Source: Chelydra serpentina (taxonomy: Eukaryota; Chordata; Testudines; Chelydridae). Taken from it: a stretch of 64,000 bases of DNA. Shown here piece by piece: positions 23,742-34,963 of the stretch. Numbering within the stretch: position 1 is the first letter of the stretch; the number at the start of each line of letters is the position of its first letter. The notes beneath the pieces were generated by a model. That model did not search any database. It was not told the DNA's origin and saw only the letters and a list, made by a program, of their open reading frames with translations. Both the position numbers and the translations under genes were made by a program. The DNA lies in NCBI GenBank assembly GCA_037349315.1, contig JBAIAC010000003.1:14322501-14386500 (forward strand). Direction: 5' to 3'.

Positions 23742-24278
23742 ACAGGTCACAGCGATGTGTCCTTCCTTCTGGCACTCTCTGCAAATGACCTGATCAGCCA
23801 CACTGAAATTCCTTATATCCCTGGGGTCCTCTACCTCACTGATGCAGGAGATAAACTTCTCGACTCACACTAAATTCCAGACTCCTTCTCTGCAGCTTCC
23901 ATGGCAATATCTATTTCAACAGCCTTCTTGAACATAAGCACTGATACAGTGAGTAACTTCTTCCAGATCTGGTCATTGCCTAATCCATAGAAAAAATGGT
24001 CACACAGGGCATCATTTAATGTTTTTCTGAACTGACAATGCTCTGCCAACTTCCTTAGAGCAGCAACAAACAGTGCTACCAACTCTCCACTTCCCTGATG
24101 GTGCGGATGATGGCGTACTCAGTTGGAGACAATGGGAATGCAACAGTGCATATGTCTTCGGAGTCATCACTGTCAGCAAGGTGTTGCAGGCTACAAATTG
24201 CTCAAAGCATTTGAGGAACACCACCCAGGATTCGCCATTTCCATTGAACTCCCCAACAATGCCCCTAATAGTTGTCAT
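23742..24278 (-). pseudogene. gypsy gag remnant with CCHC zinc knuckle
   Basis: Two overlapping minus-strand frames (24278-24012 and 24082-23870) carry gag-like text: VGEFNGNGESWVVFLKCFEQ, then FVAALRKLAEHCQFRKTLND and ALCDHFFYGL. The change of frame in their overlap indicates a frameshift. Further down, CRECQKEGHIAVTC (codons at 23783-23742) is a perfect CX2CX4HX4C knuckle, which binds nucleic acid in retroelement Gag. A stop separates it from the second frame. The gene is not functional as it stands. Confidence 0.65.
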
Positions 24279-24510
24279 TTCTCTGCTGTCCTATTCCTTT
24301 GTTCTTCTTTTAATTGTCTACTTCCCCTCTCTGACTGTCTGGTTCCAGCTGTACCTGAAGCAAAATACAGCAGCAGTATGCCACCTTCTATTCCTAGGTG
24401 AGCTTTTGGCCTTTTCAAAAATAAATATATTTGTTTACTGTTTCCTCTTCTTGGTCAGGCAGTGGGGGCAGTGGGCACTCATGGGATAGAAGATCCATGT
24501 CCCCAATAGG

Positions 24511-24668
24511 TTATATGTGGACCCAGCAGAGAAAATAATAGACACAGAGGGAACTGATAGAAACACAGCTCTCGGCTGTGGAGACTTCATTGTTCTGGCA
24601 GCAAAATTGAAACCAACATGAAAATGAGGCATTGCACTGGAGAGGGGGAGTACTCAAGCATTTAAAGG
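24511..24668 (-). repeat. LTR-like direct repeat, upstream copy
   Basis: Partner of 23173-23330. On the minus strand this would be the 5' LTR of the short gypsy derivative. Confidence 0.6.
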
Positions 24669-25494
24669 GACAGGACACCAGAGTTGCAAACTTATCCTGT
24701 TTGTTTTTTGTCTTCTCCTAACACCCATTGCTTTGATTTTCATTAATAGATTAAAATTAGGGGGTTGTGTGAGAGAACCTTCCACCACCCACTCCCCATT
24801 GTCTATCTGACTAAAGTGAGTTTTAAGGAGGAAAGAGAGGCTGGCTGGTGCACAGGGTCTGGAGTGATGTCCGAGGCATAAGGGGTGACATGCGAGATGG
24901 CATGGAGTCACTTGGAGGGGAGGGAAAGCAGTGGAATCAGCAAGTCATGCTGAATGGGCTGAGCGAAGGGGTGACTAGGAGCAATCCGAGAGGCACATGC
25001 AGAGTGGTGCAGGGCTAGATGAGGGTGAAGAGTCTGAATTGGATGCAGAAAGAGATCAGAAGCCAGTGGTCTCACGGAAGGGCTTGTGGGTGTGCCACTT
25101 TCAGTGGTGAGATGTGTGGCTTCAGAGGAGACCAGGACATGGTTAGAGGCTTTGGCACTGAGAATAGAGAAGAAGAGAGTTTTACTGCTATGAAAGTTAT
25201 ACTAGAATTGCTGTATTTCATTGGACTTGGTTATGTGCCCTTTGTCGCAGAACCTCCAAAGACTGGGGGTGCCTGTGTGATTGAGAAAAGTAGCCAAAAT
25301 TTTGGGTTCTTCTTTGGCTCTTATCCAAATTTCTTAACTCAGCAAAACTGGCTGGACCATGAATTTACGGGAATTTTCCAATACCAGCCAGTTACATTGG
25401 AGGTGTGGCTGGCACAGCACATCTTTGGCTTTTTTAATTTGTAAGAACCTTCTGTGGGGAAAATGTCAGTTTTTTTTTCCTGTTATGACAATAG
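24669..25494. other. no supported gene
   Basis: A plus-strand open frame at 25019-25444 is the longest here and shows no domain. The first half is purine-rich. I treat it as non-coding. Confidence 0.4.
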
Positions 25495-25498
25495 AGCC

Positions 25499-26286
25499 TG
25501 TGGCAAAATTGCTGGCACTACTATGATGGGTCCTGCGCTTTCTCTTCTTGTGGGGGGGTTTCAGGGCACCGTTTCTTGCCCCTGAACTGGGCTATCAGCT
25601 GTCCCACTAGTATCCCAGAGAAGGGGAGTGGAAAGGGAGGAACCCGGACCCGGTCTCTACTCTGGGTCCCAGCCCAGGGGCCCTAGGATAGCGGGTAAAC
25701 CACTGGTACTAGTGATTCTTTCCCCTGGGCTCCTTCCCTCTCCCGCCCTTCAGCTTGTGGAGCTTGCTGCCTTCCCTCTGCACAAGCCAGGTGTCCCTTT
25801 ACCTAGAATCTTGGTCTTCTTACCCCGCCACAGCACTTCTCCAAACTCTCCTCTGCTTTCCTCCAAACTGCTCTCTGCTCCACCACCAATCCACTCTGCT
25901 TCACTCCTCCAAACTGCTCTCTGCTCCACCACCAATCCACTCTGCTTCACTCCTCCAAACTGCTCTCTGCTCCACCACCAAACCACTGTGCTCCCACTCC
26001 TCCAAACTGCTCTCTGCTCCACCACCAATCCACTCTGCTTCACTCCTCCAAACTGCTCTCTGCTCCACCACCAAACCACTCTGCTCTAACTCCTTCCAAC
26101 TCCTCCTGTCTACCTGAAGCAGGAGGTTTTATTAGGTTCCTGAGAGGGCCTTATTTGATGCTAGGTGCTCTAATTAACCTGTAGCCACCCTCCCTAGTCT
26201 CCAGGAAACCACGCCTTAATTAGCCTAGGGCTTATATATTTCCCCTCTCACACTTTACTACTGCTCCCTGGCCCTCCTGTATCACA
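25499..26286 (-). repeat. solo LTR with 4-bp target duplication
   Basis: On the plus strand the unit reads TGTGGCAAAA...GTATCACA (TG...CA), flanked by AGCC at 25495-25498 and 26287-26290. Read on the minus strand, AAATATATAAGCCC (about 26228-26241) is a TATA box near the 5' end, so the LTR points left. It contains a 46-bp minisatellite. A block near 25648-25688 (ACTCTGGGTCCCAGCCCAGG) is shared with the LTR at 33.0-33.6 kb (about 33150-33190), so the two belong to related families. No internal genes flank it. Confidence 0.82.
25857..26092. repeat. 46-bp minisatellite, five units
   Basis: The phrase CCAAACTGCTCTCTGCTCC starts at 25863, 25909, 25955, 26002 and 26048, so the period is 46 (once 47). 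Units differ at a few sites. They lie within the solo LTR. Open frames across it on both strands are products of the repeat. Confidence 0.92.
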
Positions 26287-26290
26287 AGCC

Positions 26291-28361
26291 AAAATGTTTA
26301 GTTTCATGTCAACATTCATCTCTATCACCACCATGCATCACGGAAAGCCCTCAGAATAGAGGGACGTGGGTCCTGGGTGGTGCACGTGCTTTGGGCTGGG
26401 GAAACTTCACTCTAAGCACGAAAATTGGGCACCTTGACCTGGGTGCAAATTGGACTCTGGGTTCCCAGGATCATGCAGCATGTGACCAGGCACTTCTCCA
26501 GGATGTTTCCTGCCGGTACGTGTCAAAGCAAATCAAGCGTACTTAAATGTTTGCAAAAATACTGAGAAAGCCAAGAGGTTCTTTTCGCTATTGGTAAAAG
26601 GCATGTTTGCATCCCCATTTGTACAACCTGCCTGCTTTCTAGAGATTAAAAGCATTCTCTAGTCAGGCAGAAACCTGACTGACTTCAAATGTTTGGCTCG
26701 TCAAGCTGTTAGAGAAAACCTTCTCTGCGTAGTGTACTCATTGAGAAACATGGCAAAGATAAAATGATCTCAAGGTGCACTGAAAGACAGGGATCTCCGT
26801 TTGCAAACGGCATTTCCAAAGCCATTGCAACCTGAGCACATTTGAGAGGCTCCAAATGTTTAACACATTCTGTCAAATTATGGTGGTCAAATCAGTTGAT
26901 GCACAGATTCCAGGCCTGAGGCCGCCGTTCTGCGTACTTTGTCCTAAAGTAAGAGAGTCTCACCTTCAGCTTTCCAATCTGATAAATAGCTGCCAATATT
27001 CTAACACTGTAGCTGGGGCAATCCTAGTGGCGTCCTTGCTGCTCTGGAAAGCAAAAGGCAGCCCAGCTCCCAGCCATAGTACTAGACTCTAGTTGTTACA
27101 TACGTTGTACCCTGAAGTGCATTACTTAAGCAAGGGTGTCACTGGTGCCAATAGAAAGAGCACGTAAGGCTGGACTGAGCCTCCGAGATCCACTTGGGGA
27201 AGCAAGATTCTGCTCCTGGCTGCACTGTGTGTGTACATGGGAGTAGGGGGACAATTGTCACCTCCTTGGCACTGTCCCTTCCTGGCATCAGACCCACAAG
27301 TGGGAGGAGATAGGGGGAGGAACAATACACATTGCCCCACCCACCTCAAACCCTACAGGAAATCTGACTCAGGTTTGAGTCCAAGGCCCTTTCACATACA
27401 ACTCAGTCTGACTTGGGTCAGCAAGCACTCCTAGGACCCTGCTAAGGCGGTGGCTCAGAGCCTGGGACCTGAGTCCAAGCCCTGTTGCTTTGCAGTGAGG
27501 ATGCAGTTCAAGCTGGAATGTTTCTCCTTTTTAGCAAACTTAGCAGCAATCTGAAAGATACATTCTCAGAACCCAAAGAATGGCATACAGCAATATGAGA
27601 CTAAAATCTTTTTGAACCCATGTTTAGGGTCTGGGCAATGCAACAATGTATGATAGGTCAGAGTTACAACTAATGTGCAAAACAAATTATAGGCAAGGAG
27701 ACTGTGCCAAGGTGCCAAGTGTGCCAAAGTGCCAAGGTGTATAGATCTGTCTGATTTGTGTTTGTAATCAGCATGTCCATTTTTTGAAAAGCAAAGAAGA
27801 AATAAAGTTGTCAATCCAGAACTGCATCATTTTTCTTTCCAGGGGGATATTTTCCGGGCAGATGGACGTGAATATGCAAATTTGCTTGAGTTAAGCAAGT
27901 GTTGCAAATAAATTTTCAAGATAAAACATGTTTGCAGCGCTGCCCGATGTTCACAAATTTGAATTGTGTCTGGATGTTGGAAAATATTTGTTGTTACTTT
28001 GTCTATTTTGTTCTCCTGGGAAAATCAAACCTGATTTGTGTAGGAAGAGGGAAAAACTGGAATGAAAGCAGTGCAGTAAGAATGCTTTAGCATGGCTGCT
28101 GAAAGAACAGAGAAAATGCACATGGAAAAAGTGTCTGTATTCAAATTCCCATTTACATTCCATGCCCATAGATATAGTCAGGATGTTAGGTCACTTCTAG
28201 CAATGGTCAGTCAGTTGCCCTGTCTTCTGAGTAGCCAAGAAAAGTTTGGACATGTGGAGTAGACTGTTACCTTATTTGGGGATAAAGTCTGGATCCTGCA
28301 CTCTGGGTCCTGTCCAGTGTCTTGTAATCAGTTTTAGACAGTAACTCCACCAGCAGGTGGT
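26291..28361. other. no gene recognised
   Basis: About 2 kb of mixed composition without a supported coding region. A small local run of GTGCCAAG/AGTGCCAAGG units lies at about 27703-27738. Confidence 0.4.
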
Positions 28362-28425
28362 GCTGTATCTTAAAGTTAAGCACATGCATAAGCGCTTTGC
28401 CAAATGGGGACCAGATATCTCAGGT

Positions 28426-29804
28426 TCAAGCCCTAAATGAGTGGGGACTGATAAGGACACTGTGTTCTGCATCTATTCCATTCCCAAGGAATGTGATGGT
28501 AAAAGAAGTAATGTCCCCACAGCAGTTGTTCTCCCCATCACACCAGACCAACAGAGCAGGAAGTGCACACAGGAGAGTAAAGGGCTAAAGTAGCTCATGA
28601 CTAGGCCCTACATGTGCCCCAGTGAGAAATGTCTGTGTAGTTTTTCAGTAATATTTATTTTTTGCAAACGAAATATTTTAAATGCTCCCCTTTGAAGTTT
28701 TGCCCGGTTTTCCTCTAGTTAAACACCCTGTCCCTACAAACTGGAAATGACACACACACACACATGCTAATAGCTCGGCCATAGGCCACTTCTGCACTTT
28801 CACAATTCAAACTATACAGTTACTCCACTTATTTGCCCAGGATCAGCAGATAAACTGCTCAAACCCATCAGCTCTTTCCATCTTCCGATGTTGCCGGCTG
28901 GCAGCCTGGCTAGAGCCAATTCTGGAGAAACAACTACATTAAAATCTGAGAATGCTTCTGTTTCCTTATCAGGCAAAATTTCATTTTCATTGACATTTTC
29001 CAGCCACCGTTATAGCTGATCAAAAAATGGAGCAAAAACATTCTTGACAATTTTCCCACTTGCCCAATGGCTGAGTCACCAGTTGTGTTCCGTGCATACC
29101 TCGCATGAGCTGGGGAGAGGCTGGGGAGCAGAGACTCTGAGATGGGGGGTGGGTGAACTTTGATTGCTTAGGAAGAAGGTGGTTATATGAGGGTGCTGAG
29201 AGAAGGGGAATGGGGTAAAGCTGGATATGCCTTAATGGTTAACGACTTAACTGCTTATTACCTTGCTTTCTTTGGCTCGGATGGTGGGCTGTGTAGCCTA
29301 GCAACTTTAACTCCAATTTAACCAAGCTTTCTTTGTTGGGATGTGTCTGTCTACGAAGTACAGCATAGACCTATATTGAGTGATCTTTACATTGTAGTGG
29401 CGTATACATTCTGTTCAGTCACCTGATTTTCTAGCATCAGGGTAATATTCATCTTACAAGGTTGGAGGGAAACCATTTCTGACAGCAACATGGAATGCTA
29501 TTAGGGCTGTAACTGGCCATGAAATAACTAGGGCTGTTTCTGGAAAAGTAAACTGCTGGTAAAGAATCCAGATGCTTTCTCTTATTATATGGCACAATTC
29601 TACAAAACCTACAGCTGGCTTTCACCTTGCAGGGCCCTGCTGCTCAGGTACCGTGGTGATGTGAAGAGGTAGTTACTTACATAGTAGGTAGGTAGCCAGA
29701 TGACACAGGGTCTGCCAATTAGTTAATAACTTAGGGTAATTTGACAACCATATCACTGAAGTAACCAAGTCGGCTATTTAACAATCTGCATCTAGCTCGG
29801 CCCC
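28426..29804. other. no gene recognised
   Basis: AT-leaning sequence without supported genes. A short CA run lies near 28750-28762. Nothing else stands out. Confidence 0.4.
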
Positions 29805-30050
29805 TTCCATTCACATGTGGAGCCTGCCCCATTATCCAGGACTTTGTCACCTCCAGATTGGATATTGCTGTGCGCTCTACCTGGGGCTAGGCCTTATGGC
29901 CCTTTGGAGACTGAAGCTGGTGCAGAATGCCGCGACTCACCTTCTGAACAGGGCATTTCTCTGGGAGCTGGCTGCCCATTGGCCTCCGGGTGGAGCTTAA
30001 AGCAATGGGTACGCCCTTAATGACCTGAGATCTTCCTACCTGAGAGCCTC
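29805..30050 (+). mobile_element. L2-like LINE relic (end of ORF2)
   Basis: The plus strand can be read, with a small disturbance at about 29858, as the C-terminal end of an L2-type reverse transcriptase ORF. GYCCALYLGLGLMALWRLKL, VQNAATHLLNRAF and LAAHWPPGG match the well-known L2 pattern of a YCN(A/S)LY-type start, LQLVQNAAARLL and LHWLP. It is decayed and lacks the catalytic centre. Confidence 0.7.
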
Positions 30051-30899
30051 CTCTCAGCTGCAGTCAACAGGAGCTCTTGGCTGGATCCCCTGGCTATAAA
30101 AGAGAGGAGGCTGCTGGCAGGGTGCTCTCTGGGAGAGCCCTGGGACTTTGCAATTTGCTTCACACCTTGGTAGGAATTAGCTCGAATACAGTTGCACTGC
30201 AAAAGCCATGTACTGGAGAGGGCTGAGGTTCTGTTCCTGTAATGAATGGTGGAAAGGAGCTTTTTGTAGCTGGCAGCCTGCAGGGGGTTGAGTAACTTGT
30301 TCTTGTTTAAATGTTTTCTTCTGCCGCTGGGGGTATTACATTGTAGATTTAATTGCCAAGGCAGCTAGAGCCCTTGTGTAGGCATCTTTTTAAATATTTA
30401 AATCTAAAGAAAAAATACTCCAGGCATTTTTTGTACCTCTGTGTCAAGGCAGCCAGAAGTAACTGTTCTGCTAAAGAGCACTGCTTCATCTTGGCTCTCA
30501 TTTCTCTTTTCCTCCTGGTTTTTATTTACTCTAGAAACCATCTACAATAGGTAAAAGGTAAATGTGTACTCCTAGTCAGTCCTTCAGATGAGATCTTCCT
30601 ACGAGTTTCATCCGCTTGATCAGCTGCAACCCCGGGGATTTAAATCTCTGACATTCTACAATTGCAATGCAAATTGCTTACCCTCCTGGCCTGAGTGTGG
30701 AAGGTGACCTTACCTGTGAGGACAGCCAGCCCAAGGCACTTAGCAGTACTAAAGCCCTATGGTGGGGCTGTGTGTGAGGAGGGGTGGGTACAGCAACTGC
30801 ACAATGGGACCTGGGCGCTCCCTCAGTGCCCAGTCAGAGTATGTGGACCCTGGAAGTCAAGGTGTGATTGTAGCTTTTGTAGGCATGTCCAGGTTAGTT
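30051..30899. other. no gene recognised
   Basis: No supported coding region. On the minus strand near 30630-30690 there is a weak tRNA-like B box (AGATTTAAATCCC), insufficient for a call. Confidence 0.4.
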
Positions 30900-31133
30900 T
30901 TAATCTAGCTAGGAGGGGTAACAATAGTAGTGTATACATGGCAGTGCAGGCTTCAGCATGGGCTAGAGAGCAGAGTTCAAGCCCACTGGGGAGCCTGAGC
31001 ACACACTCTGGTTGCCAACCCCCCGTCACCATGTCTATGCTTCTGTTGTTAACCTTACTAGCTAAATTAAAGCTAGCAGGGGCATGCCTATAAATGCTAC
31101 AATCTCACCTTCACTTCCAGTGTAGACATACCC
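30900..31133. mobile_element. probable MITE fragment ending GTGTAGACATACCC
   Basis: The right end (CACTTCCAGTGTAGACATAC, CC) resembles the right end of the element at 51.70-51.93 kb and of the Harbinger MITE at 60.4 kb. It is followed at once by TAA and the MITE at 31137. The left boundary is not resolved. Confidence 0.4.
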
Positions 31134-31136
31134 TAA

Positions 31137-31443
31137 GGCCAGGTCTACACTACCCGCCGAATCAGCGGGTAGCGATCGATCTTTCGGGGATCCATTTTTC
31201 GCGTCTAGTGTAGACGCGATAAGTCGATCCCCGATCGCTCTGCTGTCGACGCCGGTAATCCACCCCGGCGAGAGGCGGAAGCGGAGTCGATGGGGGAGCG
31301 GTGGCAGTCAACCCTGCGGTGTCCTCATGGCGCTGTAATTCGATCGAGGTACATCGACTTCAGCTACATTATTCATGTTGCTGAAGTTGCGTACCTTACA
31401 TCGACTCTCCCCACCCACCCACCCCCCTAGTGAAGACCAGGCC
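31137..31443. mobile_element. PIF/Harbinger-type MITE, copy 2
   Basis: Left end GGCCAGGTCTACACTA; inverted right end GGCCTGGTCTTCACTA. TAA precedes and TTA follows, in keeping with TWA target preference although not an exact direct duplication. Internal hairpins match the other copies: GCGTCTAGTGTAGACGC and CTTCAGCTACAT/ATGTTGCTGAAG. Compared with copies 1 and 3 it lies in the opposite orientation. Confidence 0.8.
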
Positions 31444-31863
31444 TTAGAGACCCTACAATGAATCAAAATAGGCTGGTGCAAAGGGGAGGTTTGGGGGCTG
31501 GATGAGGCAGAGGTTTTGAGCTCTTTGAATACCAGACCCAGGCGTTCAGAGCAACCGCCCAGGAAGTGCAAAGGGGTACCCTCATCTCAGAGTGGAATAG
31601 CAGCTGAAAAGATGCCAACCCTGCTGCTAGCTTGGGGTATAATTCCCATCCCCTAACCCTATTTTACTGTCCTGTACAAAACTTGACTAGTCAAGACTTG
31701 AGGGAGGGGTGAATTTCTTGCAAATACAGCAAAGTCATTCCTTTGTCTTCATAGATGAACACATTATCTAAAGCCTGACTCAGCAAAGCAAGCGCTGTGC
31801 TGAGTAGAGATGCTTTCCTTAATCAGGCCTTATGGGTAAACAATGTTAAAGCGCTTAAGTGAC
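31444..31863. other. no gene recognised; foldback fragment near the end
   Basis: No coding region. GACTCAGCAAAGCAAGCG at about 31777-31794 resembles an arm of the dispersed GTTAAGCAT foldback family. Confidence 0.4.
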
Positions 31864-32437
31864 TTAGGCCTTGTCTACACCACACAGTTTTGTTGGCAGA
31901 AGGCAGCTTTTACTGACAAAGCAGAGGAGGTGCACACACTACGAATCTACTTTTGGCAGCAACACTCGGCTGTTTTGCCAACAAATTAAACCACCTCGAT
32001 GAGAGGCATGGAGCTTTTTGTGGCAAAGTTCAAGCGGCAAAGCGTCAGTGTCGATGCTGCCATTCGTTATGTCGCCATAACTGGCCTCCCCCAGTATCCC
32101 ACAATGCCCGGCATGACCGCTCTGCTCACTGTTTTGAACTCAGCTGCCCTGCATCTAGCTTCAACATTTCTCGGCGTGGAGAGCTCAGAGCTGCTGAGGA
32201 GGCCGTGGGAGAACTCGGAGGGAATCACAGGACCCTTCATGTGGAATCCTGCTCTCCCCGGCACTAGGAACACCGTGGCAGGCAGGCCAAGCGGGTGCTA
32301 CTGCTGTGGAAGTGGGGGGGTGACTGCTGTGCTGTGCACAGCTGGGGACTGATGTGGGGGGTGTCACCCTCCCCCTGCCTCAGGATTGGTTGCTCAGGCT
32401 GGTGTCTGAACTTAAAGGGATAGCATGCCAAAACACT

Positions 32438-32525
32438 CTCCCCCAACACACACACACACTTCCCCAACACACACACTGTCTCTCCCACACACAGACACAC
32501 ACATGCTCCCTATCACACACTCTCC
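32438..32525. repeat. CA-rich simple sequence
   Basis: Interrupted (CA)n with CT patches, in the left half of the outer DNA transposon just before the LTR insertion. Confidence 0.8.
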
Positions 32526-33556
32526 CCCTTCCCCACTGTGATGGGATCCCCAAAGTGCACTCTGGGACTGTGGGGCCACTTTGCTCCCCTTAACACACTA
32601 ATCTGGGTTGTCTCTCTCAATGCCTTACTGGTGACACGCAGCAAACCCCTCCGGGTGCTGTTGCCACTCAGTACAAATGCATGTGGAGCCCCACACCCAG
32701 ATAGACTGCATGAATGCTCCCAGAGCCACTCATGAATCACACAGAGAAAGGCACCAGCCAAATCCCCCCAACTCTCAGCCTTGTACCACCGGAATATATT
32801 GTCTTGCCCTGCTCAAGACCCTTTCTTCAGCAATGCAAGTTTATTAATTGGTTCACCACTTCATCAATGGAAAGTGGACATGCATCTGCCTTTGTAACCT
32901 GAGCAGATTTACCAAGCACTTCAGGCAAACTCACTGGTAAGGATAACACTAGGATCCGTGTGTTGATTACAAAAGATGGATTTTAAGTGATTAAAGGTCA
33001 GAGTAGTGTGACAAAGTTCCTCCTCTACCTTGGTGAGTCCTGCACTTATTGGCGGATTTTGATCGCCTCAGAGATCTTCCCTTCTGGTAGAACTCACAGT
33101 CAAATTCCTCCTGTGTCTGATCAGGAGATGGGAGTTTTGGGGGGAACCCGGACCCACCCTCTACTCCGGGTTCCAGCCCAGGGCCCTGTGGATTGCAGCT
33201 GTTTAGAGTGTCTCCTGGAACAACTGCACAACAGCTACAACTCCCTGGGCTACTTCCCCATGGACTCCTCCCAACACCTTCTTTATCCTCACCACAGGCT
33301 CTTCCAGCAGTACGTCCTCTCACTCTCAGCTCCTAGTGCCTCTTGCTCCCAGCTCCTCACACACAACCTCCTTCCACAGCTCCTGACATGCGCCACTCAC
33401 TGGGAGGCTTTTGACTAGTTTCAGCCAGCCCCTGATTGGCTGCAGGTGTCTCCAGAAGGCAGGGAGGTTGATTGAAAGTTCTTAATTGGCCCCAGGTGTC
33501 TTGATTAACTTGGAGCAACTGCCATAAGGTATCAGGGATTTGTTTAGCCTGGGGCT

Positions 33557-33595
33557 AACATACTGGTTCCTTACCACTTCCCTATAGCCCTCTGG
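33557..33595 (+). repeat. 39-bp target site duplication of the Tx1 LINE, left copy
   Basis: Identical to 41883-41921 at 38 of 39 positions; the one difference is C here against T in the right copy (ACTTCCCTAT versus ACTTTCCTAT). The duplicated bases belong to LTR B. Confidence 0.92.
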
Positions 33596-34963
33596 TTGGG
33601 AAGGAGGTAGAGGACTGCTGCTCCTGCTCATCTTGCTGGGGCTGCTGCTTGGCCCTGGGCCCTTCCAGCTGCTGTTTGCTGATACTGCTGCTCCAGCTTC
33701 TCCCCTGGCTGGGCCAGGCACCCCTCCCATTACTCTACTCTCTGGTTGCTGGCTGCCTGGCAGCTGAACCCCCTCCCCCCCCAACACCTTGGTTGCTGCT
33801 ACTCCTGCTGCTGCAGCAACCCCTTGGGGGGGGGGGGGGGGCCTGCTGGCCCTCTCCCCAGAGGAGGGGTGTGAGGGACCCCTGCTCCAGCTGCTGCTGT
33901 GACCACCACCACCATCTGTGAGGGGTCCTGCCTGACCACCGGACCACCGCCTGGAGTTGCTGGAGCTGCTGCTGCAGCCCTGTTTGCTGCCAGGAAGCTG
34001 CTGGAACCCAGAGGAGGAAAACCCGGAAGACCATCGGCGGAGACTCTGCAGACCACCGTGGAGGGGGCCTCCAAGAACTGAGTAATTTTTCGAACTGTGC
34101 TCTAGTGGTGGGGGTATTGACTGTGTTTGTAGGGGCACAGGGGGTGTGGCGTAGAGCCTGCCCCTTGCTTCATCTGTGCCCTCTCCAACCCCCACCACCA
34201 CCGCTGCCCCCTCCTCCACCACCACCACCTCTGCTGCCTGCTCACCGTCTGTCCTGGTTCCTGCCCCTGGACTCAGCCGCTTGCCTGGCTAGCCGAGCCT
34301 GTTTCCACCTTTTGGGCCTGAAGCAGCAGCCAGCCCAACAACTGACTTTGCACAAGCGCACGTGGGTGCACGTGCCCCTCCCCATTCCCCTTGGACTGAC
34401 CCTCCCCCTCCATCAGCACGCCCCTTGCTTTGTCCCTTGCCACCTGCCCCATTTCCCCTTGCAGCTATCTGGGCCCCTCTCCTTTTTTTTGGTCCCAGCC
34501 CCTTGCTAGTTTCAGTTTTGCCCACCCCGCCCCTCTCCCTCTGCAGCCTTGTTTGTTTGCCCCGCCCTAGCCCTGAAACTAGTCCCTTGGTTTTCTGCCC
34601 CATTCCCAGTTGGTTGTCTCCCTCCCCCTGAAGCTCCGTTTGCCCTGATTAGCCCCCCGCTTTTGTGAACCCATGCCCCCTCCCATGCGCTTGTGCCCCT
34701 CCCCTGTTTAATTTTGACCCTATCTCACTGCACCCCCATGCTGTTATATCATCCCCTCCCCTAGTGCAACAAGAGGAGCCGGATTTCCCAGCTTGAGTTG
34801 GTGACTGAGCCCTATCCCCGCACTAGTCCGAGACAACCCTGAACCCTGTCCCCACTTTTGTGCCCTCCTCACCTGTCTTCAGCCTAGCAGGGAGGAGTGG
34901 TCACCCCCAATTCCTCTCCCCACCCCCCCCCTCAAGAGTTTTTCCCTTCCTCCCCTGCTCATC
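33596..34963 (+). promoter_or_regulatory. 5' UTR and presumed internal promoter of the Tx1 LINE
   Basis: About 1.37 kb of GC-rich leader precedes ORF1. Features are CTG/CTC-rich tracts (33610-33810), a run of 15 G at about 33828-33842, CCA/CCT tracts near 34190-34240 and C-rich text up to the start codon. LINEs of this type need an internal promoter here, but no specific element can be named. Long open frames on the minus strand across it (33482-34228) are low-complexity artefacts. Confidence 0.6.

Larger units (their letters stand above)
23165..24668 (-). mobile_element. short non-autonomous Ty3/gypsy derivative with LTR-like ends
   Basis: Two direct repeats of about 155 bp bound the unit: 23173-23330 and 24511-24668, both opening TTATAT(T/G)TGGACCCAGCAG and sharing TTCTGGCAGCAAAA and TGAAACCAACATGAAA. 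Between them, on the minus strand, lie gag-like remains including a complete CCHC zinc knuckle and no readable pol. The layout (LTR, partial gag, LTR, about 1.5 kb in all) fits a deletion derivative that would depend on another gypsy element. Exact LTR ends and a target duplication are not resolved. Confidence 0.6.

Noticed and set aside
25019..25444. 141-codon plus-strand frame
   Set aside because: No recognisable domain and no supporting context.
25857..26092. CRISPR-like array
   Set aside because: Units are contiguous with no unique spacers; this is a minisatellite in a vertebrate LTR.
25628..26117. Long frames on both strands across the minisatellite
   Set aside because: Open only because a 46-bp repeat without stops is read through; 46 is not a multiple of 3, so all frames appear.
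33482..34228. 248-codon minus-strand open frame
   Set aside because: It crosses the LTR B to LINE boundary and is Ser/Pro/Gly low complexity opposite the CTG-rich 5' UTR.
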